A stretch of DNA of 64,000 bases from Rhodoblastus sp963748385 (GCA_963748385.1 CAVVIQ010000008.1:1-64000), one strand, 5' to 3'. Numbered from the stretch's first letter, positions 7,939 to 17,579 are shown. Translations and numbers: made by a program. Notes: generated from the sequence alone by a model not told the origin.

Positions 7939-7942
7939 CGCC

Positions 7943-9424
7943 TCATCCCCACCACGGCTCGGGCAGGGCAATCTGCGGCGCGGCCTGCTCGATGGCCTCG
8001 CCCAGCGCGAAAAGACTCTCTTCCTCGAAGGGACGTCCGATCAATTGCAGGCCGAGCGGCAGGCCGTCCGAGGACAGGCCGGCGGGGACGACGAGGCCCG
8101 GCAGGCCGGCCATGTTCACCGTGACCGTGAACACGTCGTTGAGATACATTTCCACCGGATCGGCGGAGCCCTTTTCGCCCAGCGCGAAAGCGGGCGAAGG
8201 CGTCGCCGGGGTGAGGATCGCGTCGACGCCGGACGCATAGGCGAGGTCGAAGTCGCGCTTGATCAGGGTGCGGATTTTCTGGGCGCGCAGGTAATAGGCG
8301 TCGTAATAGCCCGCCGACAGCACATAGGTGCCGATCATGATGCGGCGGCGCACTTCCTTGCCGAAGCCGGCGGCGCGGGTCAGTTCATAAAGATCGACAA
8401 TGTCCTTGCCGGTCTTGCGCAGGCCGTAGCGCACGCCGTCGTAACGCGCGAGATTGGACGACGCCTCCGCCGGCGCGACGATATAATAGGCCGGCAGCGC
8501 ATGCCGCGTATGAGGCAATGAAATCTCGCGGATTTCGGCGCCCGCCGCGCGCAGCCATTCGACGCCGCGATCCCATAAGGCGGCGATCTCGGCCGACATG
8601 CCGTCGAGGCGATATTCCCTGGGGATTCCGATCACCTTGCCTTTTACGGAAGCGCCAACAGCTTTCTCATAATCCGGGACCGGCGCGTCCACGCTGGTGG
8701 TGTCCTTGGGATCGTGGCCGGCCATCGAGCGCAGCAGGATCGCCGTGTCGCGCACGTTCCGTGCGATCGGGCCTGCCTGATCGAGCGAGGAGGCGAAAGC
8801 GACAATGCCCCAACGCGAACAGCGGCCATAGGTCGGCTTGATCCCGACGGTGCCGGTGAAGGCCGCGGGCTGGCGGATCGAGCCGCCGGTGTCGGTTGCG
8901 GTGGCGCCCAGGCACAGCCGCGCCGCGACCGCCGCCGCCGAGCCGCCCGACGAGCCGCCGGGGACGATTTTCGCGTCGGAATCCTTTCGCCGCCAGGGCG
9001 AGATCACCGGGCCGAAATAAGACGTCTCGTTCGACGAGCCCATGGCGAATTCGTCGAGATTGAGTTTTCCCAGCATGGTCGCGCCATCGCGCCACAGATT
9101 GGCGCTGACGGTCGATTCATAGCGTGGGACGAAACCCTCGAGAATATGGCTGGCGGCGGTGGTCTGCACGCCTTCGGTCGCATAGAGATCCTTGATCCCG
9201 AGCGGGATTCCTTCGAGCGGCCGCGCCTCGCCTCTGGCGATTCTCTCGTCGCTCGCCTTGGCCTGCGCAAGCGCCTTTTCCGGCGTTTCGACAATGTAAG
9301 CGTTGAGATTCTTCGCCCGCGTCATCGCGTCGAGAAAAGCCTGGTTCAGCTCGACCGCCGAAAATCTTCTTGATGCGAGGCCCTCGCGCGCTTCAGCGAG
9401 CGTCAGGCGGGTCAGATCGGACAT
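7943..9424 (-). CDS. gatA: Aspartyl/glutamyl-tRNA(Asn/Gln) amidotransferase subunit A
   Basis: A 493-aa amidase-signature protein, typical length. The catalytic Ser-cisSer-Lys triad is visible: Lys78 in GIPLGIKDLY, Ser158 in PGGSSGGSAAAV and Ser182 in DTGGSIRQPA. It hydrolyses glutamine and channels ammonia to GatB. It follows gatC by about 20 bp and precedes chorismate mutase by 4 bp. No defects seen. Confidence 0.98.
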   Translation of the reverse strand: MSDLTRLTLAEAREGLASRRFSAVELNQAFLDAMTRAKNLNAYIVETPEKALAQAKASDERIARGEARPLEGIPLGIKDLYATEGVQTTAASHILEGFVPRYESTVSANLWRDGATMLGKLNLDEFAMGSSNETSYFGPVISPWRRKDSDAKIVPGGSSGGSAAAVAARLCLGATATDTGGSIRQPAAFTGTVGIKPTYGRCSRWGIVAFASSLDQAGPIARNVRDTAILLRSMAGHDPKDTTSVDAPVPDYEKAVGASVKGKVIGIPREYRLDGMSAEIAALWDRGVEWLRAAGAEIREISLPHTRHALPAYYIVAPAEASSNLARYDGVRYGLRKTGKDIVDLYELTRAAGFGKEVRRRIMIGTYVLSAGYYDAYYLRAQKIRTLIKRDFDLAYASGVDAILTPATPSPAFALGEKGSADPVEMYLNDVFTVTVNMAGLPGLVVPAGLSSDGLPLGLQLIGRPFEEESLFALGEAIEQAAPQIALPEPWWG

Positions 9425-9445
9425 TTCAATCTCTCTCGGCGAAGC

Positions 9446-9733
9446 TTATTCGATCACTTTCGGCACGACGAAAAAACCGTCCTCGCGGGCGGGCGCGTTG
9501 GCCAGGACTTTTTCGACGATCCCGCCGTCGGTGACCACGTCGGCGCGCTTCTTCATCGTCATCGGCAGGACGGAGGTCATCGGCTCGACGCCCTCGACAT
9601 CGACCGCGTTCAATTCCTCGACGAAATTCAGGATGGAATTGATCTCGTTCTGCAGAAAAGGCGCTTCCCCTTCGCTCACGCGAATGCGCGCGAGATGGGC
9701 GATGCGCCGCACCGTCGCCAGATCGACCGACAT
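9446..9733 (-). CDS. gatC: Aspartyl/glutamyl-tRNA(Asn/Gln) amidotransferase subunit C
   Basis: 95 aa from the second of two adjacent ATGs (MSVDLATVRRIAHLARI). It shows the family pattern: an N-terminal helix with RRIAHLARIRVSE, a central ILNFVEELNAVDVEGVEPM, and a C-terminal LANAPAREDGFFVVPKVIE. GatC wraps around and stabilises the GatA-GatB pair. It is the first gene of gatC-gatA-chorismate mutase-gatB. Upstream on the minus strand a TATATA element near 9788-9797 could be a -10 box, but no good -35 is visible. Confidence 0.96.
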   Translation of the reverse strand: MSVDLATVRRIAHLARIRVSEGEAPFLQNEINSILNFVEELNAVDVEGVEPMTSVLPMTMKKRADVVTDGGIVEKVLANAPAREDGFFVVPKVIE

Positions 9734-9837
9734 CAAGGACTCCGTGGTGAATGGGCCGGTTTAGACCGCCGCTTGTAAGCGTTTAGCCTATATAGAAGCC
9801 GCCGCCCCGGCGCAACGATGACGCGGCCCCCGACAGA

Positions 9838-10536
9838 TCAGAACTGGATGCTCTCGCCGATCTGCGGAACGTGGACTCTTGCGCGAGAGCCCTGCATCGC
9901 GGCGACGAAGGCGTCGGGCGTTTGGTCGATGATCGGGAAGGTCCCGTAATGCATCGGGATGACGTGGCGGAAATCAAAAAAGCGCTTCGCCGCCAGAGCC
10001 GCCGTCTTGCCGTCCATGGTGAAGCGGTCGCCGACCGGGATGAGGCCGATTTCCGGCCGGTACAGTTCGCGGATCAGGTCCATGTCGGCAAAGATCGCGG
10101 TGTCGCCTGCGTGATAGACCCGCAGGCCGAACTCGGGCAGCAGGACCACGCCGTTGGGATTGCCGAGATAGACCGGCTGGCCGTCGATCATCGTGCTCGC
10201 CGAATGCAGCGCCGGAGTGAGGGCGACGGAAAACTCGCCGCAGGGGATCACGCCGCCGGTATTGCCGGGATTGATGTTTTCCGCGCCCTTGCCGTGGAGA
10301 TACATGCAGACTTCGAAATTGGCGACGATCTGCGCGCCGGTTTTCCGGGCGATTTCCGACGCATCGCCGATATGGTCGTCATGACCGTGGGTAATGACGA
10401 TATGGGTGACGCCCGCCGCCGCCTCGTCCAGCCCCCCAGTGAATTTCGGATTGCCGGTGAGGAAAGGGTCGATGAGGATGTGGGAATCGCGCAGATCGAC
10501 GCGGAAGGCCGAGTGGCCGAGCCAGGTGATTTTCAT
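9838..10536 (-). CDS. UPF0173 metal-dependent hydrolase (metallo-beta-lactamase fold)
   Basis: A 232-aa protein beginning MKITWLGHSAFRV, with the metal-binding motif THGHDDHIGD (HxHxDH), a downstream His in PALHSAS, Asp in YHAGDTAIF and the C-terminal His in VIPMHYGTF. Length and motifs match the UPF0173 (YtkL-like) family of small metallo-beta-lactamase-fold hydrolases. The substrate is unknown. No signal peptide, so cytoplasmic. The stop is about 100 bp from the gatC start on the same strand, so it may be independent of, or read into, the gat operon. Confidence 0.93.
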   Translation of the reverse strand: MKITWLGHSAFRVDLRDSHILIDPFLTGNPKFTGGLDEAAAGVTHIVITHGHDDHIGDASEIARKTGAQIVANFEVCMYLHGKGAENINPGNTGGVIPCGEFSVALTPALHSASTMIDGQPVYLGNPNGVVLLPEFGLRVYHAGDTAIFADMDLIRELYRPEIGLIPVGDRFTMDGKTAALAAKRFFDFRHVIPMHYGTFPIIDQTPDAFVAAMQGSRARVHVPQIGESIQF

Positions 10537-11110
10537 GGGCTTCGTCTCCGAACATGATTTCGCGCGAGTTTATCCGCGCGCGGCCGGCAAGCAAGCCACG
10601 CTCTCGACGCCCTGATCCGCCTCCGCCCGCGCGTATCGAGCTAAGACACACGACATACAACGACCCGCAGCCATTTTTCCGTTGGCGGAAATGCGCCACG
10701 TCTGGAGATCGCCGAGCAGGGTGACGATCTTCCGCATTCGGCGGGAAGTGGAAGAACGCCGAAGTCGCCGGCAAAGGCGAGAATGGGCGGCGAGCGGCAT
10801 TTCGCGCAAGGACTGCTGTCGGCAACGAAGCAGTCCCCCGGCGACGCGGGGCTGGCGTTCTGTGCGCCGAGGGTGACGCCATAGAAGGAGCGCAGGGCGC
10901 AAACAACTGAAAGGGGGCATGCAACACGCAATCCTCCGGGACAGGAGACCGATCGCAAAATCACGCCGCGCCCGTCTCGATTGCGACTTGGCACAATCCT
11001 CCAAATGAGGTCACCTCCGCAAGGGACGGTATAAACCCTGTTTTCAGATTCAGCGCGTTCATCGACGTATCGTGCTATAAATACAGGGGATTTTTCCCAG
11101 GGCTTTCCCC
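10537..11110. other. Intergenic region without a convincing gene
   Basis: Several overlapping open frames exist here but none resembles a known family over its length. On the minus strand two frames contain Cys pairs (SPCAKCRSP; GRCMSCV), which could be the remains of a frame-broken zinc-ribbon protein; the evidence is too thin to call it. An 8-bp inverted repeat with an 11-base loop (GGACTGCT/AGCAGTCC) lies at 10810-10836. The right end holds a likely promoter for the next gene. Confidence 0.4.
11074..11081 (+). promoter_or_regulatory. Likely extended -10 promoter of the membrane protein gene
   Basis: The sequence TGC-TATAAA at 11073-11081 matches an extended -10 element (TGn-TATAAT), about 30 bp before the ATG at 11111. 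No good -35 box is seen at the right distance, as is common for extended -10 promoters. Confidence 0.4.
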
Positions 11111-12397
11111 ATGGTTTCGACCGCTCCGACCGTTTCCGTGTCCACTTTGCCCTCAAGTGCAGCCCGCGCCGACGGTGTCCGCCGCGACGCGCTTTTCAGG
11201 CTGTTTCGTTTGGCTTTCATCGTCGTCTGCGCCGCGCTGGTCGCCGCCATCGGCTATAAGAAGCCCACGCATGACTGGGACATGATCGCCTATGTCGCCA
11301 GCGCGCTGCACGACGAGGGCATGCGCGGCCAAGCCTGGCTTGACGAAGTCTACAGCCAAGTCCGCGCCGAAACGAACGACGATGAATATGCGCAGCTCGT
11401 CGGCAAGGATTCCACCGCCACCAACGAGCAGATCGCTGCTTACCGCGCTGGCGTGGCGCGCGATTGGCGCGCGCTCGAACAGCAATTGCCCTTCTATCGC
11501 GTCAAATTCGTCTATATGGCGCTGGTGAAGGGCGTCCATCGCCTCGGCCTGCCTTACGCCAAGGCCACTTATGCGGTCAGCGCCGTCTCCGCCGGGGCGA
11601 TGACCCTGCTTTTCGGCCTGCTGCTGATGCGTTTGCGGCTGCCCTTGCTCCTGCTGCCGGTCGGGATCGCCGCAGCCAATATTTGCGCCTTCCACAATAC
11701 GGTCTTCCAGTCGCTGGCCTCGCTCCCCTCGCCCGACGGTTTCGCCTGCCTTTGCGCGCTTCTCTGCCTGTGGCTTGCCGCGAGCAATGACGAGGCGGGC
11801 TTTGTCGCCGCCGCGCTCGCGCCGCTGGCGCGCCCCGATTTTGTCATCCTTTCGGCGACGCTGGTCGGCGCCATCCTGGTTAGCCGCCTGAGTGAAAATT
11901 CACCGCCACGCCTCGCGCGCCTGCGCCGGCCGCTCATGCTCGGCGTCCTCAGCCTCGCCTGCGCTGGGGCGATTTATGTCGCGCAAAACCATTTTCTCGG
12001 CTCCTATTCGTTCGCCACCTTGTTCAATTTCACCTTCATGGGCTTTGCGCCCTATCCCGAAAGCATGGCCATTTCCCACAATCCGCGCGATTACCTGCTG
12101 GCTTACACGCACATTGGGAAACTTTTCGAAAGCCGTCATATCGTCATCTATGGATTGGTTTTCGTCGCGCTCGCCAACACCGACCTGCGCGCTCTGACGC
12201 GCGATCGGTTCACCCTGGTCTTCGTTTTTGCGGCGCTGGCCTATGTGGCGATTCATCTTGCGGTTTTCCCCTCATATTCCGACCGCTTCTTCGCTTTCGC
12301 CGTCGTCGGGCTGTTCCTGTGGCTCGCGCGGCTGCTGACACATATCGGCGGGCGCGAGCTGACGCCCGTCCTCCGGGACGCGGCCGGCATGGCGTAG
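11111..12397 (+). CDS. Polytopic inner-membrane protein of unknown function
   Basis: A 428-aa protein with a cytoplasmic N-terminus, a first membrane segment (FRLAFIVVCAALVAAIGY, about 31-48) and a soluble loop of about 100 residues. The loop contains the motif THDWDMIAYVASALHDEG and is followed by eight to ten further membrane segments. An acidic residue in the first large periplasmic loop (DWDMIAYV) and alternating hydrophobic helices recall GT-C-fold glycosyltransferases, but I cannot match it to a defined family. Downstream, 12398-12684 is non-coding. It is isolated, so context gives no help. Confidence 0.75.
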   Translation: MVSTAPTVSVSTLPSSAARADGVRRDALFRLFRLAFIVVCAALVAAIGYKKPTHDWDMIAYVASALHDEGMRGQAWLDEVYSQVRAETNDDEYAQLVGKDSTATNEQIAAYRAGVARDWRALEQQLPFYRVKFVYMALVKGVHRLGLPYAKATYAVSAVSAGAMTLLFGLLLMRLRLPLLLLPVGIAAANICAFHNTVFQSLASLPSPDGFACLCALLCLWLAASNDEAGFVAAALAPLARPDFVILSATLVGAILVSRLSENSPPRLARLRRPLMLGVLSLACAGAIYVAQNHFLGSYSFATLFNFTFMGFAPYPESMAISHNPRDYLLAYTHIGKLFESRHIVIYGLVFVALANTDLRALTRDRFTLVFVFAALAYVAIHLAVFPSYSDRFFAFAVVGLFLWLARLLTHIGGRELTPVLRDAAGMA

Positions 12398-12684
12398 AAT
12401 CGGCGGTCGTTTCGCATGACCGGCCGCGTTATCGGAAAATCGGGCCATAGCGCCCCATCGTTCGTTTCAACCGCCAGGTCCGACCCGAGCGCGACGTCAA
12501 ACCAGCCTGTGACTATCTGAAAAACATAGTTTAATTGCGCGTGACGCAAGGCGCGCCGAACGTCGTCGCGGAACGTCATCCAAACATTGAACTGCGGTCA
12601 TTCGCGCTCGAGCTCCTGGTGTCTGCAACAGGTCGTGATGCGGCGCCATACACCGGTCACATCTATCTCTAGCGACTGTCTGCC

Positions 12685-13614
12685 TTAACCGGATAGGCGC
12701 GCCTCCACCCAGGAAAATTCCGGCAGTTGCGTCCGCGCGAAAGTGAACTGGCGCTTGGAATATTGGCGGCTGTCGCGCTTGGCTTTCTCCACCGCCTCCC
12801 CGAGCGACATTTCGCCGCGCAGAAAGGCGCTCAAGCCGGGAACGCCGACAGCGCGCAGCGCCGGCAGCGCCGGATCGAGCCCGCGCGCCGCGAGGCGCCG
12901 GACTTCCTCCAGGGCTCCCTGTTCCATCATCCGGTCGAAACGCGTGTCGATGCGGACGTAGAGTTTTTCGCGCTCCGGCGCCAGGAAAAGACATTCGCAT
13001 TGCGCCGCGTCGAGAAGGGCGCCCTCGCGCGCGCCGTGAAAACTTGCAAGCGGCGCCCCCGTGGCCTCGAAAATTTCCAGCGCGCGCAGGATGCGCTGCG
13101 GGTCGCTGGGGCGCAGCCTCGCGGCCGTTTCGGGATCGCGCGCGCGCAGTCTCTCGTGAAGTTCTTCCGGCGCGACGCCTTGGGCTTGCGCCCGCACCCG
13201 CGCGCGCACCTCCGGCGGCGCGGCGGGAATATTCGACAGCCCGTGCAGAAGGGCCTTGAAATACATGCCGGTGCCGCCGACGAAGATCGGCAGCTTTTTC
13301 AGGCGTTCGGCCCCGCGCAGAGCAGCTTTGGCGTCGGCGAGCCACAGGCCGACCGAATAATTGCGCTCGGCGCCGACGTGGCCGAAAAGCAGGTGCGGAA
13401 TATCGCCCATTTCGTCAGGCGTCGGGCGCGCCGAAAGGATCGCCAGATCGCGATAGACCGCCATCGCGTCGGCGTTGATCACGACGCCGTCGCGCTCCCG
13501 CGCGAGTTCAATGGCGCGCGCGGACTTGCCGCTGGCCGTCGGTCCTGCCAAAAGGATGGCTTGAGCTTCTCTACGATTCGACAGGTTGCGAGCGTTCAAA
13601 TCCTTATGACCCAT
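12685..13614 (-). CDS. miaA: tRNA dimethylallyltransferase
   Basis: A protein of about 309 aa with the Walker A motif GPTASGKSARAIEL near residue 24, INADAMAVYRDL (substrate Asp/Ser region), VGGTGMYFKALLHGL and a C-terminal RQYSKRQFTFARTQLPEFSW. It adds a dimethylallyl group to N6 of A37 in tRNAs that read UNN codons. The start used here (MGHKDLN, 13614) overlaps the start of the divergent serB by 9 bp; a TTG five codons downstream would remove the overlap. Family length and motifs are intact. Confidence 0.95.
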   Translation of the reverse strand: MGHKDLNARNLSNRREAQAILLAGPTASGKSARAIELARERDGVVINADAMAVYRDLAILSARPTPDEMGDIPHLLFGHVGAERNYSVGLWLADAKAALRGAERLKKLPIFVGGTGMYFKALLHGLSNIPAAPPEVRARVRAQAQGVAPEELHERLRARDPETAARLRPSDPQRILRALEIFEATGAPLASFHGAREGALLDAAQCECLFLAPEREKLYVRIDTRFDRMMEQGALEEVRRLAARGLDPALPALRAVGVPGLSAFLRGEMSLGEAVEKAKRDSRQYSKRQFTFARTQLPEFSWVEARLSG

Positions 13615-14539
13615 GTCGCCACCCTGGTCGGCGCGCCCGGCGCGCAAGCCCTGACGCCCGATGTCATCGCCGCCGCCGCGAAGCGCCTGCCCGGCGCGGC
13701 AGCGCCCGTCATTCTCGCGCCCGGCGAAGCCGCTGACATTCCTTTCGCACCCGGCGCCGCGCATGGCAATCGCGACGACGGCGCTTTCGCCGACGCGGCC
13801 TATTGCCGCGCCGCCGCCTCGGTGCTGCGGCTTGGCCTCGGCGCCGCGCCGGTCGATGTTTTCGTCCAGCCGGCGGAGGATCGGCGCAAGAAGCTGCTGC
13901 TCGCCGACATGGATTCGACCATGATCGGCCAGGAGTGCGTCGACGAACTGGCCGATTTCATCGGATTGAAGGAAAAGGTGGCGGCGATCACCGAACGCGC
14001 CATGCGCGGCGAAATCGCCTTCGAGCCGGCCTTGCGCGAGCGCGTCGCCTTGCTCGCCGGCCTGGACGCCGGCGTGGTGGACAAGGCGATTCAAGAGCGC
14101 ATCACCTTGACCCCCGGCGGAAGGGTCCTGGTGCAAACCATGCGGGAACATGGCGCTTACACCGCATTGGTTTCCGGCGGCTTCACCCTCTTCACCGCGC
14201 GCATCGGCGAGGCCATCGGCTTTCAGGAAAACCACGCCAACATTTTGCTGATCGAGAACGGCAAGATTCTCCGGCCGCGTCGCCGAGCCGATCCTCGGCA
14301 AGGCGGCCAAGCTCGCGATGCTGAAGCAGCTGACCGCCGCCCGCGGCCTCGCGCCACATGAAACCATGGCCGTCGGCGACGGCGCCAACGATCTCGCCAT
14401 GCTGGAGGAAGCGGGCCTCGGCGTCGCTTATCGCGCCAAGCCGGCGGTGGCCGCCGCCGCCCAGGCGCGGGTGGACCATGGCGACCTCACGGCCCTGCTT
14501 TATGCGCAAGGCTATCGCAAGCAGGATTTTGTCGCCTGA
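13606..14539 (+). CDS. serB: Phosphoserine phosphatase, one-base frameshift
   Basis: HAD-family phosphatase catalysing the last step of serine synthesis. The N-terminal part (MTHVATLVG..., from 13606) includes the nucleophile motif LLADMDSTMIGQECVDELAD and VSGGFTLFT. After ENGKI (about 14270) the frame changes. The correct continuation, SGRVAEPILGKAAKLAMLKQL then the metal-binding GDGANDLAMLEEAG, is read in another frame to the stop at 14539. Deleting one base in ATTCTCCGG (14268-14275) restores a protein of about 310 aa, the normal length. A housekeeping gene broken this cleanly most likely reflects a sequence error. It diverges from miaA with overlapping 5' ends. Confidence 0.92.
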
Positions 14540-14554
14540 CGCAAGCCGCCGCCG

Positions 14555-15085
14555 TCAGGCGCGGCTTTTGAGAAAAGCAAGCATGGTCTCGGCGCTGGAG
14601 ACCTGCACGGCGCCGCCGGACGGGTTGTCGCGCCGGTCCGGCTCGGCGAGGATTTTGACGATGCGGCCGTCGTCCACCAACATGGAATAGCGCCAGCTTC
14701 GATAGCCCATGCCCTGCCCCCTGCGATCGACCAGCATGCCCATCAGGCGGGTGAAATCGCCATTGCCGTCGGGCAGCATGAACACTTTTTCGATTTTTTG
14801 CGCCCTGGCCCATTGGAACATCACGAAGGCGTCGTTCACCGCAAGGCAAATGACCTGATCGACGCCCAGCGACCTGAATTCGTCGTGAAGCCGCTCGTAG
14901 CCGGGAAGATGACTTTCGGAACAGGCCGGAGTGAAGGCGCCGGGCAGCGCGAAAAGCACGATGCGCCTGCCCCGGAAAATCTCGTCGCTCGCAACCGCCT
15001 TCCACTCGAACGGATTGGGTCCGCCCAAGGCGTCGTTGCGCATGCGGAGTTGGAATGTGACGTCGGGAACCGTTTCAGGCGTCAT
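14555..15085 (-). CDS. Prx5-type peroxiredoxin
   Basis: 176 aa with the AhpC/TSA fold of the peroxiredoxin-5 subgroup. The peroxidatic Cys is Cys55 in LPGAFTPACSESHLPGY. The family blocks VICLAVNDAFVMFQWAR and a Gly/Met-rich MGYRSWRYSML stretch follow. It reduces H2O2 and alkyl hydroperoxides using glutathione/glutaredoxin or thioredoxin. No second fused glutaredoxin domain is present. It is convergent with serB and probably monocistronic. Confidence 0.95.
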   Translation of the reverse strand: MTPETVPDVTFQLRMRNDALGGPNPFEWKAVASDEIFRGRRIVLFALPGAFTPACSESHLPGYERLHDEFRSLGVDQVICLAVNDAFVMFQWARAQKIEKVFMLPDGNGDFTRLMGMLVDRRGQGMGYRSWRYSMLVDDGRIVKILAEPDRRDNPSGGAVQVSSAETMLAFLKSRA

Positions 15086-15176
15086 GTCGTCTGCTCGGCC
15101 TGGGGCTTTTGCGCTTTCCGCTCACCCCATAACCGCGGCCGAACGAAATGGTTTCAAACCCGGCTGCGCCTGAAGC

Positions 15177-15785
15177 TCAGTCCCGACGGGGCCGGACGAA
15201 GACGAAGCGCCGGTCGGGCTCCCAATAGCGGTCGGAAGGCCCGCAATCGCCGCGCAGCCATAATCCGCCGCCGCCGCTGACCTCCATGACGAACAGGTCG
15301 AGATCGGCGCCCGATTCCGTCGAGGGCTTGGTGGCGATGATCAGCCGCTCGCCGCGCGGCTGATCCTCATAGGCGAGCCGCAAAGCCGGCCCTGTTTCCG
15401 CCGGGCACAATTCCAGCCCGTGGGCCAGAGCCCTTTCGACGACCTGGCTGTAGAGCGCGCCTTGCACGAAGCCGAGTTCGCCGACCGAAACGACCGTCAG
15501 ATCCACATCGGTTTCCTGCTTGGCGCATTGGAACGCCGGCTGGCCAAGGTAGTTGATCACCCAGTCGACGCTGCGGTTCCGGCCGGCGTCGAGCGCCTTG
15601 CTGTAATCGGCGGCGGTCTTGTGGGCGCCGAGCCTTACGGTCTTCCAAAGCGGAAAATCGCGCGGCTGCGCTTCGACGAGCGTCAGTTCGCCGCGCAGGA
15701 AGCGCTGCAGCCCTTTTTCGCCGCCCAGCCGCTTCATGAGCGCTTTCATTTCGTCGGCGCTGATTTTTGTCGATTCGACGTCCAT
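15177..15785 (-). CDS. Conserved protein of unknown function
   Basis: About 202 aa from the ATG at 15785 (MDVESTKISADEM), chosen because GGGAGAGGACCG, a good ribosome site, lies just before it. An in-frame extension upstream is low-complexity. The protein is soluble: a helical N-terminus (EMKALMKRLGGEKGLQRFLRGEL) is followed by a mixed alpha/beta region with DWVINYLGQPAFQCAKQETDVDLTVVSVGELGF and a C-terminal RYWEPDRRFVFVRP. There are two conserved-looking Cys (FQCAK, ELCPAE). I do not recognise a family. Confidence 0.75.
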   Translation of the reverse strand: MDVESTKISADEMKALMKRLGGEKGLQRFLRGELTLVEAQPRDFPLWKTVRLGAHKTAADYSKALDAGRNRSVDWVINYLGQPAFQCAKQETDVDLTVVSVGELGFVQGALYSQVVERALAHGLELCPAETGPALRLAYEDQPRGERLIIATKPSTESGADLDLFVMEVSGGGGLWLRGDCGPSDRYWEPDRRFVFVRPRRD

Positions 15786-16136
15786 CGGTCCTCTCCCTGG
15801 GCTGTTGCGCAACCTCTTGTCCGAGGCGGAAGCTGATTGCATCTGGCCCCGCCCCTGCGGAGCCGGTAAATCCATTGGACTTGCGCTCCCATCAAGGGGA
15901 GCCTGAACGTGGCGGGCATTCTCGCGCGCCTGTCGCCGATGTCAATAAGGCATAAGCGCGCGACCCAACAAACGCCTTGACGCCATCGCCCGAAAACTTC
16001 ATGGTGCGGCGCATGACGCATTCGAACATTCTTTGCGGAATTTCGATTATCGGCTAGCCGCGAAGCTGGCTGGCGCCGTCATGTCTCCCTCACCTTTTAC
16101 GCGAGATCGACGCCCCGGCCAGAGCCAGGGGGAATC
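15786..16136. other. Divergent intergenic region between a hypothetical gene and cysS
   Basis: Holds the upstream regions of two divergent genes. The ribosome site of cysS (CAGGGGGAATC, 16124-16134) is clear. Promoter elements could not be assigned, and no T-box or other riboswitch-like fold is obvious by eye. Confidence 0.4.
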
Positions 16137-17579
16137 ATGTCCGTCTCGACGCCCTTGAAACTATACAATACCCTGACTCGTGAGCGGGAAATCTTTGCGC
16201 CGCTCGACGCCAGCAATGTGCGGCTTTATGTCTGCGGGCCGACGGTCTATGATTTCGCCCATATCGGCAACGCCCGGCCGCTGATCGTCTTCGACGCGCT
16301 TTATCGCCTTTTGCGCGAGAAATATGGCGCGGATCACGTCACCTATGTGCGCAACATCACCGACGTCGACGACAAGATCAACGCCCGCGCCGCCGAGCGC
16401 GGGATCACCATCCGCGAACTGACGGAAGAGACCAATCGCGTCTTCCAGGAGGATGTCGCGGCGCTGAACTGCCTGGCGCCCAATGTCCAGCCGCGCGCGA
16501 CCGAGCATATCGCCGAAATGATCGCGATCATCGAGCGGCTGATCGCGAGGGGCCACGCCTACGCCACGGATGGCCATGTGCTGTTCGACGTGCCTTCCAT
16601 GCCGGATTACGGCGCGCTCTCGCGCCGTCCGCTGGACGACATGATCGCCGGCGCCCGCGTCGAGGTCGCGCCCTACAAGAAGGGCGAGATGGATTTCGTG
16701 CTGTGGAAGCCTTCGAAGGACGGCGAGCCGGGATGGGACAGCCCCTGGGGCTTCGGGCGCCCCGGTTGGCATATCGAATGCTCCGCCATGTCGCACAAGC
16801 ATCTCGGCGAAGTCTTCGACATCCACGGCGGCGGCGTCGATCTCGTCTTCCCCCACCACGAGAACGAGATCGCCCAGACCCGCTGCGCCTTCGGCCACAA
16901 CGTCATGGCCAAGGTCTGGATGCACAACGGCTTCCTGCAGGTGGAAGGCGAGAAAATGTCGAAGAGCCTCGGCAATTTCATCACCATCCACGAACTGCTG
17001 CATTCGGAAAAATTCGGCGGCAAGCCATGGCGCGGCGAGGTCCTGCGCCTCGCCATGCTGCGCACCCACTATCGTCAGCCGATCGACTGGACGGTCAAGG
17101 CGCTCGAAGAAGCCGAAAAGACGCTTTCGCGCTGGTATGGCGTCTTGCGCGCCCATGGCGTCACGGCGGACAGCGCGCGCGAGGCGCCCCTGCGAGAGGC
17201 TTTTGTCGAGGCGCTTTGCGACGATCTCAACATCCCGCGCGCCATGGCCGAGTTGCACGCCATGGCGGGAAAAGCCGAGCCGCGCGGCGAGGACAGCCAG
17301 ACCGCGAAAGCCGAAGCAGAAAAGCTCGCCCGCGCCGCCGTTCTGCTCGGCCTGCTCGAGGGCGACCCCGCCGCCTGGGCGCACGGAGCGCCCGAACTGA
17401 ATGTGGACGCGGCCGAAGTGGAAAAACTGGTGGCCGAACGCCTCGCCGCCAGAAAGGCGAAGAATTTCGCCGAATCCGATCGCCTGCGCGACCTGCTCGC
17501 AGGGCTCGGCGTCAAGCTGAAGGACGGCAAGGACAAGGCGACCGGCGAACCGACCACGGAATGGGAGGTGGCGGGATGA
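16137..17579 (+). CDS. cysS: Cysteinyl-tRNA synthetase
   Basis: 480 aa, class I aminoacyl-tRNA synthetase, full length. Zinc ligand Cys33 lies in RLYVCGPTVYDF, the HIGH-like motif is FAHIGNAR, the second zinc site comprises GWHIECSAMS and FPHHENEIAQT, and the KMSKS motif is GEKMSKSLGN. The C-terminal DALR domain includes RAMAELHAMAGKA. It is the first gene of a four-gene run with start-stop overlaps, so the whole unit is probably one transcript. Confidence 0.98.
   Translation: MSVSTPLKLYNTLTREREIFAPLDASNVRLYVCGPTVYDFAHIGNARPLIVFDALYRLLREKYGADHVTYVRNITDVDDKINARAAERGITIRELTEETNRVFQEDVAALNCLAPNVQPRATEHIAEMIAIIERLIARGHAYATDGHVLFDVPSMPDYGALSRRPLDDMIAGARVEVAPYKKGEMDFVLWKPSKDGEPGWDSPWGFGRPGWHIECSAMSHKHLGEVFDIHGGGVDLVFPHHENEIAQTRCAFGHNVMAKVWMHNGFLQVEGEKMSKSLGNFITIHELLHSEKFGGKPWRGEVLRLAMLRTHYRQPIDWTVKALEEAEKTLSRWYGVLRAHGVTADSAREAPLREAFVEALCDDLNIPRAMAELHAMAGKAEPRGEDSQTAKAEAEKLARAAVLLGLLEGDPAAWAHGAPELNVDAAEVEKLVAERLAARKAKNFAESDRLRDLLAGLGVKLKDGKDKATGEPTTEWEVAG

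Noticed and set aside
10537..11110. Zinc-ribbon-like small gene on the minus strand
   Set aside because: Cys pairs fall in different frames and no complete motif can be rebuilt with one or two corrections.
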